From assembly GCF_014205225.1 (NCBI RefSeq), contig NZ_JACHNB010000001.1, positions 2,461,501 to 2,525,500 on the forward strand: a DNA stretch of 64,000 nucleotides, given 5' to 3'. The stretch's first letter is position 1; each line of letters begins with the position of its first letter. The DNA is from Actinoplanes octamycinicus (GTDB lineage Bacteria > Actinomycetota > Actinomycetes > Mycobacteriales > Micromonosporaceae). The translations under genes and the position numbers were made by a program. Below the pieces are notes generated by a model, which was not told the DNA's origin, did no database searches, and saw nothing but the letters and a program-made list of their open reading frames with translations. This document shows positions 32,716-41,083 of the stretch, in pieces.

Positions 32716-33957
32716 TCAGCGGGTGTGCCCGTTGCCGGTCACGATGTATTTCGTCGAGGTCAGCTCGGGCAGCCCCATCGGCCCGCGGGCGTGCAGCTTC
32801 TGCGTCGAGATGCCGATCTCGGCGCCGAAGCCGAACTCGCCGCCGTCGGTGAACCGGGTCGACGCGTTCACCACCACGGCGGCCGCGTCCACGCCGGCCA
32901 CGAAGCGCCGGGTCGCGCCGAGCGACTCACTGACGATCGCCTCGGTGTGCCCGGTGCCCCACTGCCGGATGTGGTCCAGCGCGTCGTCCAGCGAGTCGAC
33001 CACCGCGACCGCGATGTCGGCCGACAGATATTCCCGGCCCCAGTCCTGCTCGGTCGCCGGGACCACGTCGTCGCTGTACCCGGCCACCCGCGGGTCGCCG
33101 TGCACGGTGACGCCCCGGGCGCCCAGCTCCTCCAGCACCAGCGGCAGGAACGAGTCGGCGATCTCCACGTGCACCAGCAGCGACTCGGCGGCGTTGCACA
33201 CCGAGTTCCGCTGGGTCTTCGAGTTGATCGTGATGGCCAGCGCTTTCTCCAGGTCGGCGTCGGCGTCCACGTAGACGTGGCAGTTGCCCACGCCGGTCTC
33301 GATCACCGGCACCGTGGACTGCTCGACCACCGTCTTGATCAGGTCGGCGCCGCCGCGCGGGATCAGCACGTCGACCAGGCCGCGGGCGCGCATCAGCTCC
33401 TTGACCGAGTCGCGGGTGGTGGCGTCCAGCAGCTGGATGGTGTTGGTCGGCAGGCCGGCGTCGGCGACCGCCTTGCGCAGCACCGCGACGATCGCCGCGT
33501 TCGACGAGAAGGCCGAGCGGGAGCCGCGCAGCAGCGCCGCGTTGCCCGACTTGAGGCAGATGCCGGCGGCGTCGGCGGTCACGTTCGGCCGGCCCTCGTA
33601 GATCATGCCGACCACCCCGAACGGCACCCGGACCTGCCGCAGCTCCAAGCCGTTGGCCAGGGTGGAGCCGCGCACCACGTCACCGATCGGGTCCGGCAGG
33701 GCGGCGAGCTGACGCAGGCCGTCGGCCATCGCGGCGACCCGCTCCGGGCTGAGCGCGAGCCGGTCGATGATCGCCTCGGAGGTGCCGTTCTCCCGGGCGT
33801 TCGCCACGTCCACCGCGTTCGCGTGGACGATGTCGTCGGTGCGCTCGACCAGGCGGTCGGCCATCAGCAGCAGCGCCGCGTCCTTCTCCGCGCGGGTGGC
33901 CCCGGCCAGGTCGATGGCGGCGATCCGGGCCGCGGCCGCCTGCTCCAGCACGCTCAT
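32716..33957 (-). CDS. proA: Glutamate-5-semialdehyde dehydrogenase (gamma-glutamyl phosphate reductase)
   Basis: 413 residues. Reduces gamma-glutamyl phosphate with NADPH to glutamate semialdehyde, the second step of proline synthesis. Family landmarks: [37 protein letters not shown], the catalytic Cys in [15 protein letters not shown], and the end [17 protein letters not shown]. The ATG at 33957 has AGGAAGG about 8 bases upstream. It follows proB with a 19-base gap, so both are one operon. Confidence 0.95.
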   Translation of the reverse strand: MSVLEQAAAARIAAIDLAGATRAEKDAALLLMADRLVERTDDIVHANAVDVANARENGTSEAIIDRLALSPERVAAMADGLRQLAALPDPIGDVVRGSTLANGLELRQVRVPFGVVGMIYEGRPNVTADAAGICLKSGNAALLRGSRSAFSSNAAIVAVLRKAVADAGLPTNTIQLLDATTRDSVKELMRARGLVDVLIPRGGADLIKTVVEQSTVPVIETGVGNCHVYVDADADLEKALAITINSKTQRNSVCNAAESLLVHVEIADSFLPLVLEELGARGVTVHGDPRVAGYSDDVVPATEQDWGREYLSADIAVAVVDSLDDALDHIRQWGTGHTEAIVSESLGATRRFVAGVDAAAVVVNASTRFTDGGEFGFGAEIGISTQKLHARGPMGLPELTSTKYIVTGNGHTR

Positions 33958-33976
33958 GGCAAAACCTTCCTGACAG

Positions 33977-35098
33977 TCAGAGGAGGACGAGGTCGTCACG
34001 GTGGACCACCTCTCGTTCATAGCCCGGACCGAGCGCCGCGGCCAGTTCCGGAGTGGACCGGCCGAGCAGCGCCGGCAGCTCCACCGCGTCGTAGTTGACC
34101 AGGCCACGGGCGACCGGGGTGCCGGAACCGGCGTCCACCAGGTCGACCGGGTCGCCGGCCGCGAACGAGCCGTCCACCGCGGTGATCCCGGCCGGCAGCA
34201 GCGACTTGCGCCGGGCCACCACGGCGGCGACCGCGCCCTCGTCCAGGTGCAGCCGGCCGCGCGGCGCGGTGGCGTGGGCCAGCCAGAACAGCCGGGCGGT
34301 GGGCCGGCTGGCGGACGCCTCGAAGAGCGTGCCGACCTCGTCACCGGCCAGTGCCGGCGCGGCCAGCGGGGCGGCGGTCAGCACCACCGGGATGCCGAAA
34401 CCGGTGGCGATCCGGGCCGCCTCCACCTTGGTGACCATGCCGCCGGTGCCGACCCCGGACCTGCCGGCCGAGCCGATCGTCACCCCGGCCAGGTCGGCGT
34501 CGTCGCGGACCAGCGGGATCCGCCGGGCGGCCGGGTCGGACGGGCTGCCGGTGTAGAGGGCGTCCACATCGGAGAGCAGCACCAGCAAGTCGGCCTGAAC
34601 CAGGGCGGCGACCAGGGCGGCCAGCCGGTCGTTGTCGCCGAACCGGATCTCCTCGGTGGCCACCGTGTCGTTCTCGTTGACGATCGGCAGGGCGCCCAGG
34701 TCCAGCAGCTTGCGCAGCGTCCGGTACGCGTTCCGGTAGTGCGCCCGCCGGGTCACGTCGTCCACGGTGAGCAGCACCTGCGCCACGGTCAGGCCGTGCC
34801 GGGCGAAGCCCGCGGTGTACCGCCCGATCAGCAGGCCCTGGCCGACCGCGGCGGCGGCCTGCTGGGTGGCCAGGTCCCGGGGCCGGCGGCGCAGCTGCAA
34901 CGGGGCCAGCCCGGCGGCGATCGCGCCGCTGGAGACCAGGACCACCTCACGACCCTCGCCGGCCAGCCCGCCCAGGACGTCGACCAGGCTGTCCAACCGC
35001 TGCTCATCGATGCCGCCCGCCGCCGTGGTCAGCGAGGACGACCCCACCTTGACCACGATCCGGCGCGCACCGGTCACCACTTCCCGCACTCGGCCCAT
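33977..35098 (-). CDS. proB: Glutamate 5-kinase with PUA domain
   Basis: 373 residues. Phosphorylates glutamate at the gamma carboxyl, the first step and feedback-controlled point of proline synthesis. Kinase domain: [58 protein letters not shown]. The C-terminal about 80 residues form the PUA domain ([21 protein letters not shown]). The ATG at 35098 gives the usual N-terminus (MGRVREVV). Promoter sits in the short divergent gap with the alkyltransferase-like gene. No obg gene is next to it in the window. Confidence 0.95.
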   Translation of the reverse strand: MGRVREVVTGARRIVVKVGSSSLTTAAGGIDEQRLDSLVDVLGGLAGEGREVVLVSSGAIAAGLAPLQLRRRPRDLATQQAAAAVGQGLLIGRYTAGFARHGLTVAQVLLTVDDVTRRAHYRNAYRTLRKLLDLGALPIVNENDTVATEEIRFGDNDRLAALVAALVQADLLVLLSDVDALYTGSPSDPAARRIPLVRDDADLAGVTIGSAGRSGVGTGGMVTKVEAARIATGFGIPVVLTAAPLAAPALAGDEVGTLFEASASRPTARLFWLAHATAPRGRLHLDEGAVAAVVARRKSLLPAGITAVDGSFAAGDPVDLVDAGSGTPVARGLVNYDAVELPALLGRSTPELAAALGPGYEREVVHRDDLVLL

Positions 35099-35137
35099 TC
35101 TGCTCGGCCGCCCGGTGCCGGACCGCCGCGGATCCCA

Positions 35138-35143
35138 TATCGT
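35138..35143 (+). promoter_or_regulatory. -10 hexamer (TATCGT) of the alkyltransferase-like gene
   Basis: TATCGT ends 5 bases before GTG 35149 and 8 before ATG 35152, consistent with a leaderless mRNA. Confidence 0.45.
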
Positions 35144-35151
35144 GGCCGGTG

Positions 35152-35475
35152 ATGACACCCGAGGAGTACGTCGAAGCGGTCCTCACCCTGGTCGAGAGCA
35201 TCCCGGAGGGCCGGGTGATGTCGTACGGCGCGATCGCCGACGCGCTGGCCGAGCGCTCCGGCCGCAACTCGCCCCGGCAGATCGGCGGCATCATGGCCCG
35301 GCACGGTGGCGGGGTGCCCTGGCACCGGGTGGTGACCAGCGCCGGGCGGCTGCCGCCCGGCCACGAACGGGAGGCGCGGGCGCGGCTGCTGGCCGAGGGC
35401 GTACCGTTGCGCGGCGACCGGGTAAGGATCGACGAGGCCGGGTGGGCACCTGATGGAGACCGGACAGGCGAGTAG
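35152..35475 (+). CDS. Alkyltransferase-like (ATL) DNA repair protein
   Basis: 107 residues, the size of the DNA-binding domain of O6-alkylguanine alkyltransferases. The active-site motif reads PWHRVV where true enzymes have PCHRV, so the acceptor Cys is Trp, the defining change of ATL proteins. These bind O6-alkylguanine without removing the alkyl group and hand the lesion to nucleotide excision repair. Other landmarks are EGRVMSYGAIAD and SPRQIGGIMARHGGG. The GTG at 35149 is an alternative start. The last 23 bases overlap the next gene. Confidence 0.88.
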   Translation: MTPEEYVEAVLTLVESIPEGRVMSYGAIADALAERSGRNSPRQIGGIMARHGGGVPWHRVVTSAGRLPPGHEREARARLLAEGVPLRGDRVRIDEAGWAPDGDRTGE

Positions 35476-36259
35476 GACCGCGTACAGCGCGGCGCGGTAC
35501 CGCGCCGCACACCAGGTGCTGGAGCACGGGTCGATCTTCCGCGACCCGCTCGCCCTGCGGGTGCTCGGCGCCGACGCGGAGGATCTGGCCCGGGACGCGC
35601 CGCGCCGCGGGATGCGCCTGTTCATCGCGGCCCGGCACCGCTTCGCCGAGGACCACCTGGCGGCTGCGGTGTCCCGGGGCGTCGGCCGGCTCGTGGTGCT
35701 GGGCGCCGGGCTCGACACCTTCGCCTATCGCAACCCGCACCCGGGCCTGCAGGTGACCGAGATCGATCACCCGGACACCCAGGCCTGGAAACGCGAGCGG
35801 CTGGCCCGGGCCGGCATCGCGATGCCGGCCGGCTTGCGATATGTCGGGATCGACTTCGAGAAGGAGAGCCTCGCCGACCGCCTGGACCTGGACGAGCCGG
35901 CGTTCTTCCTCTGGCTGGGCGTGGCGCCGTACCTGACGGCGGAGGCGTTTGCCGAGACGCTGGGCTGCATCGGGGGGCGAGTGGGCAACGAGGTCGCCTT
36001 CGACTACGCCCAGTCGCCGGAGCGGATGCCGGCCGAGCGGCGTGCCGCCCTGGAGGCCCGCGCCGCCCGGGTCGCCAAGCTCGGCGAACCGTGGCTGAGC
36101 TTCGCCGAGCCCGAGGAGATCGCCGCCGACCTCGACAAACTCGGCTTCGCCGAGATCGAGGACCTGGGCCCGGCCCAGCTCGCGGCCCGCTACTTCAACC
36201 GCCCGGACGTCCCCGCGGAAACCCCCGGCGGCCACGTCCTGCACGCCCGCCGCCGCTGA
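35453..36259 (+). CDS. SAM-dependent methyltransferase, PPM/LCMT family
   Basis: 268 residues. VVLGAGLDTFAYR is the SAM-binding loop of the leucine carboxyl methyltransferase (PPM1/Tcmp-like) group, followed by EIDHPDTQAWKRERL and FLWLGVAPYL. Many actinobacterial members act in secondary metabolism or are of unknown substrate. The ATG lies 23 bases inside the ATL gene, so the pair is probably one transcript. Length is normal. Confidence 0.87.
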   Translation: METGQASRTAYSAARYRAAHQVLEHGSIFRDPLALRVLGADAEDLARDAPRRGMRLFIAARHRFAEDHLAAAVSRGVGRLVVLGAGLDTFAYRNPHPGLQVTEIDHPDTQAWKRERLARAGIAMPAGLRYVGIDFEKESLADRLDLDEPAFFLWLGVAPYLTAEAFAETLGCIGGRVGNEVAFDYAQSPERMPAERRAALEARAARVAKLGEPWLSFAEPEEIAADLDKLGFAEIEDLGPAQLAARYFNRPDVPAETPGGHVLHARRR

Positions 36260-36487
36260 CCCGCGCCCGCCGCCCCCGGCCCGAGCCCGAGCCCGCCGAC
36301 CGAGACCCCGCTATCGTCCGGCTTCGCTCCGCGCCCGGCGGTTTTGATCTCCGGAACCACCCGCGGGCAGTAAAGGGTGCGGCGATCGCTCTGGACGCGC
36401 CAGCGGCCAGATCGCCACGCCCGGCCCGCGCTACTTAAAGAGAATTTGGTGTACGACCGCGGCCCGGCCAGGCTTGGTCGAGGTGAT
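36260..36487. other. Gap between methyltransferase gene and IS110 element
   Basis: About 228 bases without a gene. It contains a weak hairpin (GGCGATC at 36381-36387 with GATCGCC at 36410-36416) that could end the upstream transcript. An AT-richer stretch TACTTAAAGAGAATTTGG lies at 36431-36448. Nothing else recognised. Confidence 0.5.
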
Positions 36488-36665
36488 CGGTAGGGTGCTC
36501 AGGCCCGCGCTGCCCACTCATATGGCGGGGTGTGGCTCTCTCCCGGCTTGGACCCTGCCGGTCACCGTGGCGCGGAGTGGCTGAAGAGGGGTTTGCCCAG
36601 CTGTAAGTAGCGTTGCCCTCCCGCTGGTGTGGTTCTGCCGCGACGACGGGAAGGTCAACGGGTAC
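36488..36665 (+). ncRNA. Candidate bridge RNA region of the IS110 element
   Basis: The about 178-base non-coding stretch before the transposase matches the position and size of bridge RNAs of IS110 elements such as IS621. It is GC-rich with several short inverted repeats and a TAGGGT hexamer at its left edge. Guide loops were not resolved by eye, so this is inference from family and position. Confidence 0.45.
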
Positions 36666-37844
36666 ATGGGTCAGCTGATCATTGGAGTCGATCCGCACAA
36701 GCGGTCCGCGACGATCGAGATCATCAACGAGCGTGAACAGGTGCTGGCCCGTGGCAGGTACGGCACCGACACCGGTGGCTACCAGCAGATGCTCGCCGCC
36801 GGCCGCCGTCACGCCGGCCGGGTGTGGGCGGTCGAGGGCTGTAACGGCATCGGCCGGCACCTGGCCCAGCGGCTGGTCGCCGACGGCGAAACCGTGCTGG
36901 ACGTCCCGGCGAAACTCGCCGCGAAAGCCCGCAACTTTGACACCGGGCACGGCCGTAAAACCGACGGTCACGACGCGCACCACATCGCGGTGACCGCCCT
37001 GCGCACCCCGGGCCTGCGCCGCGTTCACGCCGACGGCGCCACCGTCGCGCTGCGGCTGCTGGCCGACCGCCGCGACCAGCTCGGCGCCACCCGCACCGAG
37101 ACCATCAACCGGCTGCACCAGCTACTGCTCGAACTGATCCCCGGCGGCGCGAAGAAGAACCTGACCACCGACCAGGCCCGCACCCTGCTCGAACGCGTCA
37201 GCGTCCCGGCCGGCGACATCGTCACCGCCACCCGCTATCAGCTGGCCGGCGACCTGGCCGACGAGCTCACCACCCTGGACACCAAGATCAAAGCAGCCAA
37301 CCGGCAGCTGAAGACCGTGCTGGCCGCCACCGGCACCCAGCTGACCAGCCTCAACGGCATCGGCCCCTCCGGCGCCGCCCGCCTGCTCGGCGACATCGGC
37401 GACATCAGCCGCTTCCCGACCCGCGGGCACTTCGCCACCTGGAACGGCACCGCCCCCATCGACGTGTCCTCCGGCGACAACCATCATCACCGGCTCAACC
37501 GGGCCGGGAACCGGCGCATCAACCGGGTCCTGCACATCATGGCCATCACCCAGCTCCGCTTCGACACCCCCGGCCGCGCCTACTACCAGCGCAAACGCGC
37601 CGAAGGCAAAACCGCGATGGAAGCCATGCGAGCGTTGAAACGACGCCTGTCCGACACCGTCTACCGCCAAATGATCAAAGACGACCACACGGCACAACAG
37701 ACAGCGACGGGTCCGGGAGGACACACGGGGGCGACTCTGAACTCCAGCGCGGCCGACCCAAACCCCAAGATCGACACTTCGGAAAAGTCACAACCCGGAC
37801 CCGCCAACCACCACCCTAAAACACCCCTCACACCAACCCCTTGA
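36666..37844 (+). CDS. IS110-family transposase/recombinase
   Basis: 392 residues. N-terminal RuvC-like DEDD domain: IGVDPHKRS, VEGCNGIG, and KTDGHDAHHIAV supply the acidic residues. A helical middle is followed by the C-terminal Transposase_20 domain (LNGIGPSGAARLLGDIGDISRFPTRG, WNGTAPIDVSSG), in which the Ser of the VSSG region is the expected nucleophile. The frame appears intact. The ATG at 36666 gives the canonical N-terminus; an upstream GTG at 36627 is less likely. The last codons overlap the TTGACA of the right end. Confidence 0.92.
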   Translation: MGQLIIGVDPHKRSATIEIINEREQVLARGRYGTDTGGYQQMLAAGRRHAGRVWAVEGCNGIGRHLAQRLVADGETVLDVPAKLAAKARNFDTGHGRKTDGHDAHHIAVTALRTPGLRRVHADGATVALRLLADRRDQLGATRTETINRLHQLLLELIPGGAKKNLTTDQARTLLERVSVPAGDIVTATRYQLAGDLADELTTLDTKIKAANRQLKTVLAATGTQLTSLNGIGPSGAARLLGDIGDISRFPTRGHFATWNGTAPIDVSSGDNHHHRLNRAGNRRINRVLHIMAITQLRFDTPGRAYYQRKRAEGKTAMEAMRALKRRLSDTVYRQMIKDDHTAQQTATGPGGHTGATLNSSAADPNPKIDTSEKSQPGPANHHPKTPLTPTP

Positions 37845-37909
37845 CAGAGGGGTGCCGGGAGCATGCGATCCGCACCCGAGCGGACCGGCGTACCGGAAGA
37901 ATGTGATCT

Positions 37910-38596
37910 TCAGCTGGAAAGGCCCGCGAACTTCGCCGTCGCGTGCATCTGCCACTCGAAGAAGCCGCGGCGATCGTCTTCGATCGTGTTGTTCAGCTGC
38001 CCGAAGAGCTCCGCGCTGATCGCCCCGCAGAGGTGCAGGAAGCCATACATCGTCGCCCCCACCAGGTGCGCCGGCACGTCCGGGCCGAAATGCTGGGCGA
38101 CCGCGGCCATCTCCGCCCCGAACCGCCCCTTAGGCTGCTCCGGGACCCCGGTGAGCCGCCCGGCCTGCAGGGCGTCCCGCAGCGTCTCGGCGAGCAGCAT
38201 GATCACCCGGATGGCCGGCTCGATGGTGTCCTGCGGCGCCTGGTAACCCGGCACCGGGCTGCCGTAGATGAGCGCCCACTGGTGCGGGTTGGCCAGCGCC
38301 CAGTCCCGCACCGCGTGTCCGATCGTGATCCAGCGCGCCCCCGGGTCGGCGACCGGCGTGGCGGCGTGCGCGGCGGCCTCGCCGACCGCCTCGTAGGCGT
38401 CGATGATCAGCGCGGTGAGCAGCTCGTCCCGGCTGGCGAAGTAGCGGTACACCGCGGACGAGGCCATCCCCAGGTCGCGCGCGACGGCCCGTAACGAGAG
38501 GTTGGCCCCGTCGGTTGCCAGGTGGCGCCGGGCCACCTGCTTGATCTCTTCGGTCATCTCGGCCCGGACCCGGGCGCGCAGGTTGGCGGCACTCAT
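37910..38596 (-). CDS. TetR/AcrR family transcriptional regulator
   Basis: 228 residues. Helix-turn-helix in LSLRAVARDLGMASSAVYRYFASRDELLTALI; the C-terminal part (WALIYGSPVPGYQAP ... FGPDVPAHLVGATMYGFLHL) matches the WHG/TetR_C_33 ligand domain. Divergent from the dehydratase-type gene at 38699; two copies of a 13-base palindrome stand between them. Very likely an autorepressor that also controls the divergent gene. Its 3' end is 46 bases from the estimated IS110 right end. Confidence 0.9.
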   Translation of the reverse strand: MSAANLRARVRAEMTEEIKQVARRHLATDGANLSLRAVARDLGMASSAVYRYFASRDELLTALIIDAYEAVGEAAAHAATPVADPGARWITIGHAVRDWALANPHQWALIYGSPVPGYQAPQDTIEPAIRVIMLLAETLRDALQAGRLTGVPEQPKGRFGAEMAAVAQHFGPDVPAHLVGATMYGFLHLCGAISAELFGQLNNTIEDDRRGFFEWQMHATAKFAGLSS

Positions 38597-38617
38597 GGGG
38601 GTCAGTGTGCCACAACG

Positions 38618-38683
38618 AGAGCACTGCTCTTGCGAAGCCGCGGGAAAACTGGCATCGTTGTTCTCGACAGAGAGCACTGCTCG
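38618..38683. promoter_or_regulatory. Paired TetR operators (AGAGCACTGCTCT)
   Basis: AGAGCA-C-TGCTCT is a perfect 13-base palindrome at 38618-38630, and a copy with one end mismatch is at 38671-38683. Centres are 53 bases apart, close to five helical turns. One lies 21 bases before the tetR start and the other 15 bases before the divergent start, partly next to its AAGGAG. Confidence 0.8.
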
Positions 38684-38698
38684 CAAAGGAGAACAGTT

Positions 38699-39625
38699 AT
38701 GTCGCACGTGATCATCGGTTCCGGTCCGATCGGCTCCGGCGTCGCCCGGATCCTGGCCGAGCAGGGCGAGCGGGTCCGCGTGGTGACCCGCAGCGGCAGC
38801 GGCCCGGAGCACCCGCTGATCGAGCGGGTCGCCGCCGACGCCGCCGACGCCGGCCGGCTGACCGAGCTGTCCCGCGACGCCGAGGTGATCTACAACTGTG
38901 CGAACCCGAAGTACACCGAGTGGGCCGACAAGTGGTTCCCGATGAACGACGCGATGATCGCCGCGGCCAAGGCGTCCGGCGCGGTCTACGCGATCACCGG
39001 GAACCTGTACGGCTACGGCCCGCAGCCGGGCGGCCGGATGACCGAGCGCACCCCGCTCGCCGCGACCGGCCGCAAGGGCCGGATCCGGATCAAGATGTGG
39101 GAGGACGCGCTGGCCAGCGGCGTCCGTACGGTCGAGGTCCGCGCCTCGGACTACGTCGGCGCCGGCGCGGTCAGCACGCTGTCCGCGGTGCTGCTGCCGG
39201 CGATCACCAAGGGCCGCACGGCCTGGGCGCCGGGCGACGTCGACGCGCCGCACACCTTCACCTACACCGGTGACATGGCCCGCGCGCTGGTCACTCTGGC
39301 CCGCGACGAGCGGGCGTTCGGCCAGGCGTGGCACGTGCCGTCCGGCCCGGCGATCACGATGCGCGAGCTGGCCCAGCGGTACTGCGCGGTGGCCGGCGTG
39401 CCGCAGGTGACGGTGCGCAGCCTGCCGCGGTTCGTGATGCGCACGGCCGGCCTGGTGGTGCCGATCGCCCGCGAGCTGGCCGAGATGGACTACCAGTTCT
39501 ACGCGCCGTTCCACATGGACAGCTCGCTCACCGAGCGGACCTTCGGCCTGGCCCCGACCGACCTGGAGGTGGCGCTGCGGGAGACCGCCGCCGCGTCCGA
39601 GGCGACCGCCGCCCGCCGGATGTGA
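38699..39625 (+). CDS. NAD(P)-dependent epimerase/dehydratase-type protein
   Basis: 308 residues of the extended SDR/NmrA type. The Rossmann loop is IIGSGPIGSGVARILAEQG near the N-terminus. ITGNLYGYGPQPGG carries a Tyr in the place of the YxxxK catalytic Tyr, though the Lys spacing is not classical, so a redox-sensor or atypical role is possible. AAGGAG lies 8 bases before the ATG. Divergent from and probably repressed by the TetR at 37910. Confidence 0.82.
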   Translation: MSHVIIGSGPIGSGVARILAEQGERVRVVTRSGSGPEHPLIERVAADAADAGRLTELSRDAEVIYNCANPKYTEWADKWFPMNDAMIAAAKASGAVYAITGNLYGYGPQPGGRMTERTPLAATGRKGRIRIKMWEDALASGVRTVEVRASDYVGAGAVSTLSAVLLPAITKGRTAWAPGDVDAPHTFTYTGDMARALVTLARDERAFGQAWHVPSGPAITMRELAQRYCAVAGVPQVTVRSLPRFVMRTAGLVVPIARELAEMDYQFYAPFHMDSSLTERTFGLAPTDLEVALRETAAASEATAARRM

Positions 39626-39643
39626 CCGGCGCCGAAGCAGGCG

Positions 39644-41035
39644 TTAGAGGAGCAGCCCGACGCCGCCGCGGCGTGGGTCGCCCGCGGCGCCGGCCGGGCC
39701 GACCGCGGTCACCCCGCCGAAGTAGTGGTTGAGGTCCGGCCACTCGACCACCTGCCACCCGGCCTCGCGCAGCACGGTCAGCTCGTCCACCGAGCACCCG
39801 TGCTCGGCGTGGATGGTGTCCTCCACCGCGTGGAACCGGGGCCGGGCGATCGCGTCCGCCACGTCCAGGCCGTCCACCAGCACCCCGAGCAGCGTGTCCA
39901 CCAGCGCGGTACGGATCCGCGAGGCGCCCGCCGAGCCGGCCGCCACGGCGAGCGAGTCGTCCGGGCCGATCACCACCAGCGGGCACATGTAGGACGACAT
40001 CCGCCGCCCGGGCACCAGCTCCTCGGTGAGCAGCTCGCCCTCGCCGAGCATCGAGTTCAGGTTGATCCCCAGCCCGGGCAGCCACACCCCGGCGCCCAGC
40101 CCGAGCGTCGTGGTGATCACGCAGGCGTTGCCCTCCGGGTCGACCACCGAGACGTTCGTGGTGTCGCCCAGCCGCTGCGCCCCGAGGTTGCGCAGCGCGG
40201 CGGCGACCCCGGCGGCGCGGCCCGGGCGGGACAGGTCGGCCGGCAGCGCGCCGATCGTGTCCACCGTCCGGTTCAGGTCGTGCCGGGCGCAGACCCGGTA
40301 ATCGCCCAGCCGAGCGTTGTCCACCGGCGCCTCGGCCACCCGGTAACTGGCCAGGTCGGCCGGGCCGAGCGTGCCGCCGGCCTCGCGGACCGTGGCGACC
40401 AGCAGATCCGCGTACTCCCCGGTGTAGAACACCTCCGGCCCGTCCGCCGCGAGCGCGTCCATCGCGGTGGCCAGGCCGTGGTGGAAGAGCAGCTCGTCGC
40501 TCTCCAGCAGGCGGCCGCCCGGCTGGTAGGGCGCGGCGCCGTCGCCGTAGGCCAGCGCCGGCGCGCACGACTTCAGCGTGCGGGCGTGCGCGGCCGGCAG
40601 CAGCACGCCGGTCCGGGCCAGGCCGGCCGCCGGGGCGACCACCTCCGACCAGGGCAGCCGGCCCCAGCGCCGGTGCACCTCACCCAGCCCGGCGGGTACC
40701 CCCGGCACGGCCACGCTGGCCCCGCCGATCGAGTAGATCTGTGGCAGCCCGCCGAAGAACACGTCCACCGCGACCATCGGCTCCGGCTTCCGGTCCCCGT
40801 CCAGACCCGGCACCGCGACGAAGAAGTCCAGACAGGTGACCTCGCCGGTGCGCGCGTCGAAGTAGGTGGCGAACCCGCCACCACCGATCCCGGTATAGAT
40901 CGTCTCGGCGACGCAGCAGGCCAGAACGGCGGCGACCGCCGCGTCGGCGGCGGTGCCGCCCGCTTCGAGAATCCGCACTCCGGTGCGGGCGGTCGCCGGA
41001 TGGCTCGCGGCGACGCCGGCCGCAACGCTTCCCAT
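39644..41035 (-). CDS. Gamma-glutamyltransferase family protein
   Basis: 463 residues. N-terminal nucleophile hydrolase that would cleave itself before the Thr in LGDTTNVSVVDPEGNAC (near residue 293) and transfer or hydrolyse gamma-glutamyl groups of glutathione-like substrates. Other landmarks: IGGGGFATYFDARTG and AGSAGASRI. It is about 100 residues shorter than typical GGT (550-580) and lacks a signal peptide, so it may be a cytoplasmic cephalosporin-acylase-like or GGT-like enzyme. Divergent from the MFS gene. Confidence 0.85.
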   Translation of the reverse strand: MGSVAAGVAASHPATARTGVRILEAGGTAADAAVAAVLACCVAETIYTGIGGGGFATYFDARTGEVTCLDFFVAVPGLDGDRKPEPMVAVDVFFGGLPQIYSIGGASVAVPGVPAGLGEVHRRWGRLPWSEVVAPAAGLARTGVLLPAAHARTLKSCAPALAYGDGAAPYQPGGRLLESDELLFHHGLATAMDALAADGPEVFYTGEYADLLVATVREAGGTLGPADLASYRVAEAPVDNARLGDYRVCARHDLNRTVDTIGALPADLSRPGRAAGVAAALRNLGAQRLGDTTNVSVVDPEGNACVITTTLGLGAGVWLPGLGINLNSMLGEGELLTEELVPGRRMSSYMCPLVVIGPDDSLAVAAGSAGASRIRTALVDTLLGVLVDGLDVADAIARPRFHAVEDTIHAEHGCSVDELTVLREAGWQVVEWPDLNHYFGGVTAVGPAGAAGDPRRGGVGLLL

Positions 41036-41069
41036 GCGGCGAGCGTAGGCGGCAACGCCCGATCATGGT

Positions 41070-41075
41070 TACGAT
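41070..41075 (+). promoter_or_regulatory. -10 hexamer (TACGAT) of the MFS/lyase operon
   Basis: TACGAT, then 8 bases, then ATG 41084; no Shine-Dalgarno in the 48-base divergent gap. Probably leaderless. Confidence 0.45.
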
Positions 41076-41083
41076 GCGCGTCG

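Larger units (their letters stand above)
36488..37864 (+). mobile_element. IS110-family insertion sequence (ends approximate)
   Basis: About 1.38 kb with one transposase gene, no terminal inverted repeats and a long non-coding left part, as in the IS110 group. The right end shows ACCCCT-TGACAG-AGGGGT (37836-37853) and GGGAGCATG. Ends were placed from promoter logic: TTGACA (37841-37846) near the right end and TAGGGT (36491-36496) at the left would come 17 bases apart in a circle. True ends could differ by tens of bases. Confidence 0.7.
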
